Positions 1-8,617 of a DNA stretch of 25,060 nt are shown in pieces. The stretch spans positions 1-25,060 of the IMG/VR virus record IMGVR_UViG_3300017751_000205; one strand, written 5' to 3'. Made by a program: the position numbers and the translations under genes. The notes under the pieces are model-generated. The model saw only the letters and a program-made list of their open reading frames with translations. It made no database searches and was not told the DNA's origin. The DNA is from a virus. The stretch's first letter is position 1. Each line of letters begins with the position of its first letter.

Positions 1-156
1 ATAGATTGCGATTATCCCAAAGAATGCAGACCACATAACAAATAGTGCCATCAATAGATACCCCTGCATTACTGGGTCAGGAATAAACCTTAGTGGGTTA
101 TATCTCAAGTCCATGACGATACGATACATTTTTACAACTTCTTTACTAATACTCAT
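1..156 (-). CDS. Small membrane protein, 3' end outside the window (partial)
   Basis: An open frame starts with ATG at 156 and runs off the left edge after 52 codons without a stop. It overlaps the last 11 bases of the upstream gene, in keeping with the tight packing here. The N-terminal 30 residues are polar (MSISKEVVKMYRIVMDLRYN at the start). They are followed by a hydrophobic stretch (LLMALFVMWSAFFGIIAIY) that reads as one transmembrane segment. The purine-rich GAGGAAAATGAAGATG context just upstream can serve as a ribosome binding site. No family is recognised. It probably belongs with the neighbouring small membrane protein in the tail of the gp41 operon. Confidence 0.55.
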   Translation of the reverse strand, partial: MSISKEVVKMYRIVMDLRYNPLRFIPDPVMQGYLLMALFVMWSAFFGIIAIY

Positions 157-412
157 CTTCATTTTCCTCAACATCATATGTAGTTATCTTTATACTATCA
201 ATTATCTTTTCGATTTCTTGATTAGTGATCTCTGCGTTATGTTCGTCTCGCAGATACTTCATCACTACTCTAGCGGTAGTCTTACTCCCAACTTCGATTC
301 CTTCGTCACGACCTTCGTCAAAACCATCTGCGAAAGACACCACTCTACTCACCCAGTAAGTTACAAACATTAATGCGGTGGTTACTACAGGCCATCCCCA
401 GTGTAATTCCAT
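146..412 (-). CDS. Small membrane-anchored hypothetical protein (88 aa)
   Basis: The gene starts at ATG 412, ten bases after the gp41 stop, with GGAAGG four bases upstream as ribosome binding site. Residues 5-27 (WGWPVVTTALMFVTYWVSRVVSF) form a probable single transmembrane segment. The rest is a soluble charged tail, rich in Glu and Asp at the C-terminus (DVEENEDEY). The topology suggests a small inner-membrane protein with a cytoplasmic tail, but no family is recognised. It follows gp41 in the same operon. Its stop overlaps the start of the next small membrane gene by 11 bases, so the two are probably translated together. Confidence 0.7.
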   Translation of the reverse strand: MELHWGWPVVTTALMFVTYWVSRVVSFADGFDEGRDEGIEVGSKTTARVVMKYLRDEHNAEITNQEIEKIIDSIKITTYDVEENEDEY

Positions 413-422
413 TTGTCCTTCC

Positions 423-1826
423 CTATAGTTTGAAGTTATTAAACTTTTCTGAATTTATTCTCTGACCAGATGTCGTATTGTCAAACACTGGTTTATCATC
501 CCATCCCTTATCAGGGTCAGCACTAGGAATCATCTCCTCGTCATCATCATCAACCAATCGCATCTTACTGCGGTCAACCTTAACAGTGAATCGTTGATTA
601 CTGGTCGGGTCATTGTAACGATTCTTCAACTGTTTAACCATGATCTTACCAAGGTTATTTAGTTCATCATTACTGATCAATGCAAACATAAGGTCAGCGG
701 TAGCGGGTAGACCGAACGACTCGGACGTGTCTTCAAGACCAACATCATCATTACCATAACCACCACGAGTAGTCTGGGTCGCAGACATGATAGGTACATT
801 GAACTCAACTGCCAGACCACGTAACTCTTCCGCAATACTCTTGATATAAGAATAAGAATTAATCGCACCACCCATACCTTTCATACGAGACGAGGCACAG
901 ATATTCAGATAATCAATAAAGATAATCTCAGGTACAAAGTTCTTCTTGAGTTTCAGTTCATTCAACAATGCACGAAAATGTGCGGTGTTTGCTTGTCCAG
1001 TCGGATACTCTTTGATGATCAGTTTACCTTGGGTCTTCGCAGCGATCTGCGATACCTTGTCAGTGAACATATCCTTAGATAGATTCTCCAACTGATCAAT
1101 CGGTACATTCAGTAGGTTCGCATCAATACGTTCTGCGATACGTTCCTCTGCCATCTCCATAGTGATGTATAACGCATTACGTCCTTGACTTAATGCACTG
1201 GCAGCGACATGGCACATAAACAAAGACTTACCGACACCAGTACCAGCAAGCGCAATATTGAGCGTCTTGTTGGGAAGACCGCCTTTAGTAATCTGATTGA
1301 AGTAGTCCAAATCAAAGGGTATTCTCTCCTCTTGTTCATGATAGAAGTCATAACGACCATCAACGTTCTCTAGATAATCGTGACCAATGTTAGTGTCGAA
1401 CGAAACACCCAATGCCTTAGATAGGACATCAGGGATTGCGTTCTTCTGCATGGTTGCGTGTTTACCATCAATGATAGAGATAGACTCCATCACCGCATTG
1501 AATACCGCACGGTCTTGACACCACTTCTCGGTACGTTCAATTAACCATTCAAGGTTTTCTGGTTCGGGGGTGAACAGGTCTGGAAGAAGTTCGACACCCA
1601 TACGGTAATCGTCATCTCCCATAGTGTTGTGTTCATCCATCTCAATCTTGAATGCCTCAAGAGATGGAAGTTTGTTGTACTTTGCAACGAACTTGGTTAC
1701 TTCTTTGAATAGACCCTTGTAAGCACCTTGGAAGTAATCTGGTGACAGGAATGCACCGACCTTCCGCATATACTCATCATTGGTCAGTAGGTTCCTCAGT
1801 ATCGTCTGTTCCAGATTGATATTCAT
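423..1826 (-). CDS. 41: Replicative DNA helicase, DnaB family (T4 gp41)
   Basis: This is the hexameric 5'-3' replicative helicase that travels on the lagging strand with the primase at the phage fork. The 467 residues are close to T4 gp41 (about 475). The N-terminal 150 residues resemble the DnaB/gp41 N domain. The RecA-like motor follows: Walker A ALAGTGVGKS near residue 194, Walker B EIIFIDYLN near 304, and a DnaB motif 4-like segment MSATQTTRGG near 350 followed by DTSESFGLPATADLMFAL. ATG 1826 lies inside the 3' end of the upstream 147-residue gene (50-base overlap). GGAG about ten bases upstream is a usable ribosome binding site. A sigma70-like promoter at 1949-1977 inside the upstream gene would give this gene its own transcript. 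Placing it just downstream of uvsX matches T4 gene order (uvsX-40-41). Confidence 0.95.
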   Translation of the reverse strand: MNINLEQTILRNLLTNDEYMRKVGAFLSPDYFQGAYKGLFKEVTKFVAKYNKLPSLEAFKIEMDEHNTMGDDDYRMGVELLPDLFTPEPENLEWLIERTEKWCQDRAVFNAVMESISIIDGKHATMQKNAIPDVLSKALGVSFDTNIGHDYLENVDGRYDFYHEQEERIPFDLDYFNQITKGGLPNKTLNIALAGTGVGKSLFMCHVAASALSQGRNALYITMEMAEERIAERIDANLLNVPIDQLENLSKDMFTDKVSQIAAKTQGKLIIKEYPTGQANTAHFRALLNELKLKKNFVPEIIFIDYLNICASSRMKGMGGAINSYSYIKSIAEELRGLAVEFNVPIMSATQTTRGGYGNDDVGLEDTSESFGLPATADLMFALISNDELNNLGKIMVKQLKNRYNDPTSNQRFTVKVDRSKMRLVDDDDEEMIPSADPDKGWDDKPVFDNTTSGQRINSEKFNNFKL

Positions 1827-2220
1827 CTTCTTCTAACTCCTCATCAATTTCATCATATATTTCATCTGTGGTGAGAATCTCGCCACTCTTCTGGTCTTGT
1901 GCGACCATCGTTCCCTCAGAGATTGACATTTCAATTACTGTGTGTAGTATTCTACCAACAAAGTCTTGAAATGTCAAGTCTTCTTTTGATAAATCATCAT
2001 CAGGAGTAGAAACAATTTCAAAGTTGAAAGAGATTTGACCATCCTCGTCATCATCTCCCTCAGTACCAACAAACTCAATCGCACCAAATCTAATTACAGT
2101 TTCGGGGAACTCTTCAAGTATTCGAATATCCCATCCATGTCCTTCTTCGGATGGGATAATCTGGAAATGAACATCTTCACTTAATTGTGATTCAATCTCA
2201 TTCTGCATTGGCAATTTCAT
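1777..2220 (-). CDS. Acidic hypothetical protein between uvsX and gene 41 (147 aa)
   Basis: This gene sits where T4 carries gene 40, overlapping the end of uvsX by 23 bases and the start of gene 41 by 50. I see no convincing resemblance to gp40, so any equivalence is positional only. The protein begins MKLPMQNEIESQL at ATG 2220; a second in-frame ATG follows at 2208, and neither has a strong Shine-Dalgarno. The first 110 residues look like a small alpha/beta domain. The last 30 are strikingly acidic (DEIYDEIDEELEEDEYQ), and this tail is what overlaps the gp41 reading frame. It may be a fork or recombination accessory protein by context, but nothing in the sequence proves that. Confidence 0.75.
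   Translation of the reverse strand: MKLPMQNEIESQLSEDVHFQIIPSEEGHGWDIRILEEFPETVIRFGAIEFVGTEGDDDEDGQISFNFEIVSTPDDDLSKEDLTFQDFVGRILHTVIEMSISEGTMVAQDQKSGEILTTDEIYDEIDEELEEDEYQSGTDDTEEPTDQ
1949..1977 (-). promoter_or_regulatory. Sigma70-type promoter for gene 41 (inside upstream gene)
   Basis: TTGACA (1977-1972) and TAGAAT (1954-1949) are separated by 17 bases. The predicted start is near 1942, about 116 bases before the gp41 ATG. It lies wholly inside the coding sequence of the 147-residue protein, so chance cannot be excluded, but hexamers and spacing match the other promoters of the window. Confidence 0.55.
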
Positions 2221-3250
2221 CCATGTCTACTTTCTGCGCCAACCCGATAGAATACTGGGACTTGATGAAGTCTTTGAAGTCGGTTTCTGCGAAGACTGGT
2301 TCCCAGAACTCTTTCTGAAGAGTGTCCTTCTCTCGAACTTTTGGCATAACAAGTTCACCAGTATTACGATCGACACGACAGTACCAACCATTAGAAGGCT
2401 TAGCGACATAACCACCAGCGAGAGCAACGTCCAACAGACCGCTATAAGGGGCGATACCACCTTCCCAAGTAACTGAGATAGGGATTTTAGATTTCTCTTT
2501 AACATATCTTGACTTATCCACGTTGATGATAAAACGATAACCCTTGATTTCAGTTCCGACTTTATCCTGTTGTCTTCCAAGAATCCAGATGTTATCTGCA
2601 CTGTAATAGATACCAGTACCACCACCTACGATGTCCTTCGGAAAGAGACCAATCTCTTTATAAGTATGGTTGACGGCAAGCATAGGGATGTTTTTCATAG
2701 TCAGATACGGAGTACACATTCTGAACAACCCTTTAAGCGCTTTTGCTCGGGACATATCTGCCACCGACTTTTCATTGATTGCATCTTCAAGTTCTTTCTT
2801 GGATGCAAGATTACCAATAGAATCAATGACGATGATAACGTCATCATTCCTGTCGATATTCTCAAGTTGACCGATTAAGTCAAATTTGAGTTCCTCGACA
2901 TTGGCGATGGGTGTGTGTAACACCCGAGCGGTATCTACCCCGAACTGCTCAAAGTAAGATTGGGGACTACCAAACTCACTATCATAAAAAAGCAGTACTG
3001 CATCCTTCTTTGCCCTCAGGTACGCACCCGCCATAAGCAGTGCGAACGAAGTCTTAAAGTGCTTAGAAGGCCCTGCAAGGACTGTAAGTCCAGGCGTGAC
3101 ACCACCGTCAATACTTCCTGCCAACGCAACGTTCACCATTGGAACATCGGTCGGCACCATATCTTTCTCTGTGAAGAATTTACTCTCCGACAACACTTCC
3201 GTTGTCTTGATCTTGCTGTTCTTCTTCAGTTTGTCCATTATACTTGACAT
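2198..3250 (-). CDS. uvsX: Recombinase UvsX (RecA-like)
   Basis: This is the phage RecA/Rad51 homologue that coats single-stranded DNA and drives strand invasion for recombination-dependent replication, with UvsY as its loader (also encoded here, at 23301-23750). The chosen ATG at 3250 gives 350 residues (T4: 391) and has AGGA eight bases upstream. An in-frame GTG at 3265 is less likely. Walker A is GPSKHFKTS at residues 60-68, a form typical of UvsX. Walker B is DVIIVIDSIGNL around D143. The segment PMLAVNHTY and the glycine-rich GGGTGIYYSADNIWILGR match the RecA-core L2 region. The start lies inside the 3' end of the sugar dehydrogenase gene (71-base overlap). A sigma70-like promoter at 3304-3332, also inside that gene, would drive it. 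Confidence 0.95.
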   Translation of the reverse strand: MSSIMDKLKKNSKIKTTEVLSESKFFTEKDMVPTDVPMVNVALAGSIDGGVTPGLTVLAGPSKHFKTSFALLMAGAYLRAKKDAVLLFYDSEFGSPQSYFEQFGVDTARVLHTPIANVEELKFDLIGQLENIDRNDDVIIVIDSIGNLASKKELEDAINEKSVADMSRAKALKGLFRMCTPYLTMKNIPMLAVNHTYKEIGLFPKDIVGGGTGIYYSADNIWILGRQQDKVGTEIKGYRFIINVDKSRYVKEKSKIPISVTWEGGIAPYSGLLDVALAGGYVAKPSNGWYCRVDRNTGELVMPKVREKDTLQKEFWEPVFAETDFKDFIKSQYSIGLAQKVDMDEIANAE

Positions 3251-4160
3251 TGTTTGATTCCTCACGTTCGTCTAGTTCATATTGTTTTCTGTAATCATTG
3301 TTTATACTAACACACTTTTCAATTAATGTCAAGTCTGGGTCAAACATTGTAAATGCTTTCAAGTCTTTAGGGAAACACGCACCACCAAATCCACGTTTAC
3401 CATCATAGCCAGGCACTCGTGTATGGGAATGACCTATACGACTATCCTTAGCAATTGCATTCACAATCGTTGGCCAGTTACAACCAGATTTATCAATAGT
3501 GTCATATAGTTGATTGAAGAATGTTACCTTGGTTGCGAGAAACGCATTTACACTATACTTAACGAATGCAGCTTCAGATGCACCCATAAACACGTACTCG
3601 TTCGCACTACACGTACTATAGAGATCGTAAATCGAAGCCATACCACGACAAGCATCAGGATGACCACCAATAATATGGTAAGGTGCATCCACAAACTTTT
3701 CATTTGCATTTGATTCCGTCAGGAACTCTGGATTATGAGTAATTCGTTTCAAATCATCGTCAAATATAGAATTCCATATGCGGTTAGCCACATCTGGTGG
3801 AATTGTTGATTTAATATTAACACCACCATCGGTATGTTCTAATAGTTTCAGAACAACATCTTCTACAATAGATGCATCAACATTACCATCATCACCCATC
3901 GGTGTTGGGGCGCAGACAAATGTTAAGTTCGGTTTCCAATCTATTAGGTCATCAATAGTCGTACCATATTTGGGGTCAACAAGAAACATTTCAATTTCAC
4001 GATGAGTAAATGCATACTCTACTGCACTACCCACAAATCCGTGACCAACGATACCCAGTCTCAACATATTATAATTATCGGTCGGTTGAGCTCCATCAAT
4101 ATTCCTTACCGCACCATCTGAACCAGCTGAACTCAATGCCCTTTGTTTTTGTGTACTCAT
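3180..4160 (-). CDS. UDP-glucose/GDP-mannose dehydrogenase family protein
   Basis: This family oxidises a UDP- or GDP-sugar to the uronic acid with two NAD+. The N-terminal Rossmann motif is GIVGHGFVG (residues 36-44). HNPEFLTE, the lysine-containing AFVKYSVNAFLATKVTFFNQ and the catalytic-cysteine motif GFGGACFPKD follow in family order. ATG 4160 is chosen because GGAG lies seven bases upstream and the A is shared with the epimerase stop (TAATG). This gives a 31-residue N-terminal extension of low complexity before the Rossmann strand. A start at Met32 (MLRLGIVG) would be more family-like but lacks a Shine-Dalgarno. The C-terminus ends in a charged Glu/Gln-rich tail that overlaps uvsX by 71 bases and looks non-catalytic. 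At about 326 residues it is shorter than cellular enzymes (about 390-450), so the C-terminal UDP-binding domain is reduced. The exact substrate is unknown. Confidence 0.88.
   Translation of the reverse strand: MSTQKQRALSSAGSDGAVRNIDGAQPTDNYNMLRLGIVGHGFVGSAVEYAFTHREIEMFLVDPKYGTTIDDLIDWKPNLTFVCAPTPMGDDGNVDASIVEDVVLKLLEHTDGGVNIKSTIPPDVANRIWNSIFDDDLKRITHNPEFLTESNANEKFVDAPYHIIGGHPDACRGMASIYDLYSTCSANEYVFMGASEAAFVKYSVNAFLATKVTFFNQLYDTIDKSGCNWPTIVNAIAKDSRIGHSHTRVPGYDGKRGFGGACFPKDLKAFTMFDPDLTLIEKCVSINNDYRKQYELDEREESNNVKYNGQTEEEQQDQDNGSVVGE
3304..3332 (-). promoter_or_regulatory. Sigma70-type promoter for uvsX (inside sugar dehydrogenase gene)
   Basis: TTGACA (3332-3327), 17 bases, TAGTAT (3309-3304). 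Transcription would start near 3297, giving uvsX (ATG 3250) a leader of about 47 bases. It would separate uvsX expression from the sugar-nucleotide genes. Confidence 0.6.
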
Positions 4161-5098
4161 TATTTTACTCCGTAATAATCTTTGAACCATCTCACAAAGG
4201 CAGACACCCCTTGTTCGATATTTACTTTAGGTTTATAACCTAATTGTCTTAACTTATATGTGTCACTCCAAGTCTCTAGAGTATCCGCTGGATGTCTAGG
4301 TGCAAGAAGTATTTCTGGTTCCACATCAAGTTCTTTACTTATACAATCGATAAAGTGCATCAACTCTACCTGTTTACCTCTACCGATATTGAATATCTCG
4401 TTTGACTCAATATCAGAGAACAGTGCGATTTTGATACCTTCTACAATATCACCGATATAGGTGAAGTCTCTTTTCATATCACCATAGTTGAACGCCTCGA
4501 TCGGAGCGCCACGTTTTAGTTTATCGGTAAATTGATATAGTGCCATGTCAGGTCTTCCCCATGGCCCATAGACAGTAAAGAATCTCAGTCCTACATTATT
4601 CAGACCAGAGATTTTGAACTGACATTCGTTACAGTACTTGGTGTATGCATATGGGTTCAACTGGTGACCAGTAACCTCATCTTCTGTCCAACCAGTCTTA
4701 GGGATAGGTGTACCACCATAGACCGAACTGGTAGATGCATAGACAACCTTTGCGACCTTATACATCTTACATACTTGAATAAGGTTCTGTGTACCGATGA
4801 TATTGTCTTGATGATATAGTTGTTCATTACCAACCGAATCACGTACACCAGCACGTGCAGCTAGGTGAACGACAATATCGGGTTCTTCTTTGTTGAACAC
4901 CGCATCCAAATCATCAAAGTCTTTTAGGTCACAAGGAATAACCCTATGACCAAAGTACTCAACTCTGTCATGTTTCACTGCTGGGTCGTAATAGTTGTTG
5001 TAGTTGTCGATACCAACAACTTCAAAACCATCATCCAACAAATTATCTGCAAGATGCGAACCGATGAAACCAGCCGCACCAGTAATTAATATTTTCAT
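4160..5098 (-). CDS. NAD-dependent nucleotide-sugar epimerase (UDP-glucuronate 4-epimerase-like)
   Basis: This is an extended short-chain dehydrogenase of the GalE/CapI group. The Rossmann motif TGAAGFIGSHLADNL is at the very N-terminus. The segment VGIDNYNNYYDPAVK after strand 2 is characteristic of UDP-glucuronate 4-epimerases. STSSVYGG supplies the catalytic Ser/Thr region and YAYTKYCNE the Tyr-x-x-x-Lys pair. YGPWGRPDMALYQFTDKL is also typical of that group. ATG 5098 has GGAG five bases upstream. The GTG two codons earlier (5104) lies within reach of that GGAG, so it is not used. Length (312) is normal. With the downstream dehydrogenase (TAATG junction) it would make and epimerise a UDP-uronic acid, giving UDP-galacturonate. 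This suggests surface-glycan or DNA/virion modification, a role that is inferred. Confidence 0.9.
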   Translation of the reverse strand: MKILITGAAGFIGSHLADNLLDDGFEVVGIDNYNNYYDPAVKHDRVEYFGHRVIPCDLKDFDDLDAVFNKEEPDIVVHLAARAGVRDSVGNEQLYHQDNIIGTQNLIQVCKMYKVAKVVYASTSSVYGGTPIPKTGWTEDEVTGHQLNPYAYTKYCNECQFKISGLNNVGLRFFTVYGPWGRPDMALYQFTDKLKRGAPIEAFNYGDMKRDFTYIGDIVEGIKIALFSDIESNEIFNIGRGKQVELMHFIDCISKELDVEPEILLAPRHPADTLETWSDTYKLRQLGYKPKVNIEQGVSAFVRWFKDYYGVK

Positions 5099-5137
5099 AC
5101 TCACTCCGTAATTAGTCCTGTAGTATATAGACTATTA

Positions 5138-6094
5138 TTAACCATTGCGGTAGATATACTCCAACGCACGATCTGCTTCCTTATCTAAGGGACGATTCTT
5201 GTACCAGTTACCAGTCTCAATATCCAACTCCGAACACATCTGTGCAATCTGAATGGCAGAAATAGGATAACCTTTCTTGTACGCATTACCAGCAGTTGCA
5301 ATCATTATGGAATACATTTTACTGTACCACCCAGTCTCACTGATAGTCTGGTATTCCACTGCCATTCGTTTAGGAAAGAATGGACAATCACGATAAGATG
5401 TCCAAGACACATCGGTCATCTCTAGAGCATCTTTGCGATGTTGAATCACTGCTTGTTGTAATTCTGGGGGCAGTCTCTCCATGAAAGTCTTACCCGAAGA
5501 TTCTACATATGCGTGTTTATTCATCAACATATCAGGGTCAAGATGCACACCCTCGTTGGTGAATATGAAACTGTACGCATCTGGATACTGTGCTGGAACA
5601 TAGTACATACGTGACAAGTCTTTGGTCTGTTTATCACCAAGACCATCAAACTGTTTGTTCATGGCGAACCAGAAGTGTGGTAAGTCTTTGGTGTGTACCT
5701 GTCGGGTCAGAGGGAATACCAGTCGAAACTTGGGTTTCTCTTCTCTGGACGATGCAGTATTGTAACACACATAGTGAAAACTACCGAACGCTTCGTGTAA
5801 CTGTTCCTTTAGGCAGTCAACAGGACTACGAGAGGAATCACTACGTACATCGTAATCATCAACATCAAGACAAGCCCAACCACCCCATAGATCAACATTT
5901 TTATTACTTCTCGTAGTGTTGGGAAAATAACGAGCAGGACTAATAAGCACAGAAGAATCTCTACCACCCTTTTTACCCTCCTTTTCGGATAACTCATATA
6001 ATAACTTCTCAAACTCATTCCACGAATCAAGCACCATTCCCCGATGGGTCTGGTTGTCGAACGTGTTCTTGAATATAGTAAGTGAATATTTCAT
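5138..6094 (-). CDS. Putative archaeo-eukaryotic-type primase (AEP/PrimPol-like)
   Basis: The 318-residue protein looks like the primase domain of plasmid and phage AEP proteins. Residues 71-80 read GGWACLDVDD, a hydrophobic strand ending in D-x-D as in AEP motif I (D77, D79). Residues 111-129 (YNTASSREEKPKFRLVFPL) match the motif II region with its Ser and Lys/Arg residues. Residues 159-168 (DLSRMYYVPA) match the conserved D-x-SR-x-hY-hP block. The C-terminal 100 residues are helical, consistent with a primase C-terminal helical domain. It lies directly downstream of gp43 under its own consensus promoter and would prime lagging-strand synthesis or act in replication start. No Shine-Dalgarno precedes ATG 6094. 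The promoter places +1 at or next to the A of the start codon, so the mRNA may be leaderless. The function is inferred from motifs only. Confidence 0.65.
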   Translation of the reverse strand: MKYSLTIFKNTFDNQTHRGMVLDSWNEFEKLLYELSEKEGKKGGRDSSVLISPARYFPNTTRSNKNVDLWGGWACLDVDDYDVRSDSSRSPVDCLKEQLHEAFGSFHYVCYNTASSREEKPKFRLVFPLTRQVHTKDLPHFWFAMNKQFDGLGDKQTKDLSRMYYVPAQYPDAYSFIFTNEGVHLDPDMLMNKHAYVESSGKTFMERLPPELQQAVIQHRKDALEMTDVSWTSYRDCPFFPKRMAVEYQTISETGWYSKMYSIMIATAGNAYKKGYPISAIQIAQMCSELDIETGNWYKNRPLDKEADRALEYIYRNG

Positions 6095-6100
6095 TGTGTT

Positions 6101-6129
6101 ATAATACCACAGTTATCAGTTAAAGTCAA
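6101..6129 (-). promoter_or_regulatory. Sigma70-type promoter of the primase-like gene (predicts leaderless mRNA)
   Basis: TTGACT (6129-6124), 17 bases, TATTAT (6106-6101) with a TGG just upstream of the -10 (extended -10). The usual start, seven bases past the -10, falls at about 6094, the A of the start codon. The sequence TGTGGTATTATA-n-C-n-CAATG is shared almost exactly with the gp46 promoter. Confidence 0.8.
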
Positions 6130-8591
6130 GAGAAAAATTCATCCAGTGACGAAGATGGTTCGGCAGTCCACCCCACCGCATCCAGTATGGGTTCTAGTGG
6201 GTCAAGGAATGTCTTAGAGAACATCTTATCATAGTCGATGTACTTCTCCAGTTGCAACTCACGAGGCAAGTTCTGTGGATACGAGATCACATTCTCCTTG
6301 ATAGGATTAGGTGTCTTGAGATAAACAAACTTGATCTTCTCACCATTCTTGATCGACTCGTGTCGCATACCCTTGGTATGTTTGTTGTACAGTAACGCAC
6401 CCCGAACATGGATAGGACACGCCTTCTTATAGATGGTCTTGCGGTCACTCCACTTCTTGATGTCACTCACCCCACGAGGGAATGATACATCCTCTGCGGG
6501 CAGACTATTGAAATCATTACGGAACTTGCGAATATATCCTTGGGTTTCATTCTCGGTGCCGTTGATGATAACACCGAACACTTCTTTGAACTTCTCACGC
6601 ACAACCTGTGGTGTACTAGACTTGACCGCCTCGATACCCATCATCTTGAGTTTGGGTTCTGCGTACTGGACACCCTCGTTGTTATGTACGTTTAGAATGT
6701 ATCGTTTCTTCGCAACCCAGATACCACGATCTGCAATCACCTCACGACCCATCTCCATACGATTCACATATGCATTGGTATAGTCTGCAAGGTCTTGGTA
6801 TGCCTTGGTCAATACAGGTTCAAAGTGTTCAGAACAAATCTTGTCTAGGAACTTGACAGGGTCTTTGGGTTTGAACTGATCAACCAACTTACCCATACGC
6901 ATATAGACCGAGTCAGTATCAATCGCAATCACATAGTCCTCATCAGTATTGAGAAGTTTGTTCATCTCTTGGTTAACCGCACGTTCTGCCCACTTGATAG
7001 ACAACTGACCAGCGAGAGTGATAGACTCCGCAACACGTTGGTCAAAGTAACGGAACCACCGATTACCCAATGCACCATAGAGACTGTTCATAAGAATCTT
7101 GATCGACATCTGTTGATTGTCTAGGGTCGCAATCTTGTTTGACAGTGCCTTGGTCGGAGTCTGTTCAAACTCTTGTTTTGCATCCAACATTGCACGTTTT
7201 ATCTCTCTACGTTCCGCATAGTACTTGCGAATAACCTCTGGAATGATACCCTCTTTCTCTTTGGTGAATCGAACACCAGATGGTGCGACCGAGTAATTAC
7301 CAGAGGTGTTGGTAACCTTAGCGAGCATACGTTCCACATCAGTATCAACCAGACCATCTACCACAGTTTCGGGTGACATATTGTACTGAACAATAATCAT
7401 AGGATACAGAGAGTTCAAGTCAAAGGATGTCACCCAGTCATGGGAACCGACTTGAGGTTCTTTTACGTAACCACCCGCAAAGTCGCCTTTGGGTTTCTCG
7501 GTCTTGGATGGTACTGCAATCTTCTGGAGGTTTAGAATACGATAGATGATGGTATCCCAGATAGTAGTCGTACCGAATACTTCTTCATAGTTCACACCAC
7601 CACGATACGCCATAGTCATCGCAAGAGTAATCAGTCCGAGTTTCTCTTCCAGTAGGTCAACCAGTTCAACATCACGAATGTTGTAGTCAATGAACTTCTG
7701 GTGGTCTTCCTTGTACAGTGTGTGAAGAGAACCATGTTCTTCATAAGACAGTTTGCGTTCACCCAGAACTACGTGGGCGATATGGTCTAGTCGATAGGAT
7801 TCTTGTTGACCAAGAGTATTGTAAGTAAACTTCTGAAACAGATCATAGTAATCCAACTGTGCAATACCCATGATGTCATAGGTCTCTACGTCTTTATGTC
7901 CCATCTTACCACGTACAGTACGTGCGGATACAACACCCCATGGCGAGTATCTCTTGGTAGACTCTTCACCAATAACCTTTCTTGTTCTGTTAACAAGATA
8001 AGGAATATCGAATCCCTTACTGTTCCAACCAGTGACAATGTCAGGTGACCCATGATTCTGCCAGTAGTCTATGAACTGATCTAGTAGTTGGAGTTCAGTA
8101 TCACACTTCGTGTAGATTGCGTTCTCAGGTGGGTCATAGTCACCCAGACCCCACACACGAAAGAAGTCTTCTTTACTGGATTTGGTACATATTGAGATAA
8201 CTGGATAGTCTGCTTTGTCTGGTTCGGGGAATCCTTCATCGGAGGCGACCTCAATATCGATGGTGGTGATTACAGGCAGTTCACGATCAAACTTGATGTC
8301 TCTCGGAAACTTCTCTGCAATAAATTGTGAGATGAAATTGTTTTGTCCATAGACCTTGAAGTTGTCTACGTGTTGATATCTTTTACTGAACTCTGTCGCT
8401 TCACGCATAGTCTCAAACTGTAAAGGTTCGACTGATCGACCTTCCAGTGTCTTCCACTCACTATTCTTGTTACGTGCATTCACGTACATAGTGGGTTTGA
8501 AGGGGATGCGTTTCTTTACTCGTTGTCCGCCCGAGTATCCTCGATATAAGAGGGTTGAACCGTATCGGTCAATTGATGTATAAAAATCCAT
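6126..8591 (-). CDS. 43: Family B DNA polymerase (T4 gp43)
   Basis: This is the replicative polymerase with proofreading exonuclease. Exonuclease motifs are Exo [12 protein letters not shown] (D112, E114), Exo [14 protein letters not shown] and Exo [13 protein letters not shown]. Polymerase motif [12 protein letters not shown] lies near residue 392, motif [14 protein letters not shown] near 497, and motif [10 protein letters not shown] near 557. All catalytic acidic residues are present. The protein has 821 residues against 898 in T4. Its C-terminus ends ELDEFFS-like (SSSLDEFFS), a likely clamp-binding peptide that would contact gp45, as in T4. ATG 8591 has GGAG five bases upstream. A perfect TTGACA-17-TATAAT promoter at 8618-8646 overlaps the stop of the preceding gene and leaves a leader of about 20 bases. 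In T4, gp43 is autoregulated through its own leader; I see no obvious copy of that hairpin here. Confidence 0.97.
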   Translation of the reverse strand: MDFYTSIDRYGSTLLYRGYSGGQRVKKRIPFKPTMYVNARNKNSEWKTLEGRSVEPLQFETMREATEFSKRYQHVDNFKVYGQNNFISQFIAEKFPRDIKFDRELPVITTIDIEVASDEGFPEPDKADYPVISICTKSSKEDFFRVWGLGDYDPPENAIYTKCDTELQLLDQFIDYWQNHGSPDIVTGWNSKGFDIPYLVNRTRKVIGEESTKRYSPWGVVSARTVRGKMGHKDVETYDIMGIAQLDYYDLFQKFTYNTLGQQESYRLDHIAHVVLGERKLSYEEHGSLHTLYKEDHQKFIDYNIRDVELVDLLEEKLGLITLAMTMAYRGGVNYEEVFGTTTIWDTIIYRILNLQKIAVPSKTEKPKGDFAGGYVKEPQVGSHDWVTSFDLNSLYPMIIVQYNMSPETVVDGLVDTDVERMLAKVTNTSGNYSVAPSGVRFTKEKEGIIPEVIRKYYAERREIKRAMLDAKQEFEQTPTKALSNKIATLDNQQMSIKILMNSLYGALGNRWFRYFDQRVAESITLAGQLSIKWAERAVNQEMNKLLNTDEDYVIAIDTDSVYMRMGKLVDQFKPKDPVKFLDKICSEHFEPVLTKAYQDLADYTNAYVNRMEMGREVIADRGIWVAKKRYILNVHNNEGVQYAEPKLKMMGIEAVKSSTPQVVREKFKEVFGVIINGTENETQGYIRKFRNDFNSLPAEDVSFPRGVSDIKKWSDRKTIYKKACPIHVRGALLYNKHTKGMRHESIKNGEKIKFVYLKTPNPIKENVISYPQNLPRELQLEKYIDYDKMFSKTFLDPLEPILDAVGWTAEPSSSLDEFFS

Positions 8592-8617
8592 AGGGTCTCC
8601 GTAGTCATATGTTACAC

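Noticed and set aside
1923-1950. Plus-strand TTGACA followed by TAGTAT at 16 bases
   Set aside because: It lies inside the 147-residue gene, has non-standard spacing, and no plus-strand gene or dyad supports it.
1777-2220. Calling the 147-residue gene T4 gp40
   Set aside because: Only its position between uvsX and 41 matches; no sequence resemblance is visible.
2570-2878. Long open frames on the plus strand (for example 2570-2878, 5590-5916, 16646-16945, 18721-19119)
   Set aside because: All lie opposite strongly supported minus-strand genes, lack ribosome binding sites and give low-complexity products; they are shadow frames.
7398-7425. TTGACT-16-TATGAT in the minus strand inside gp43
   Set aside because: It coincides with the codons of the invariant polymerase motif A (DLNSLYPMI), has 16-base spacing unlike the other promoters, and no gene start follows nearby.
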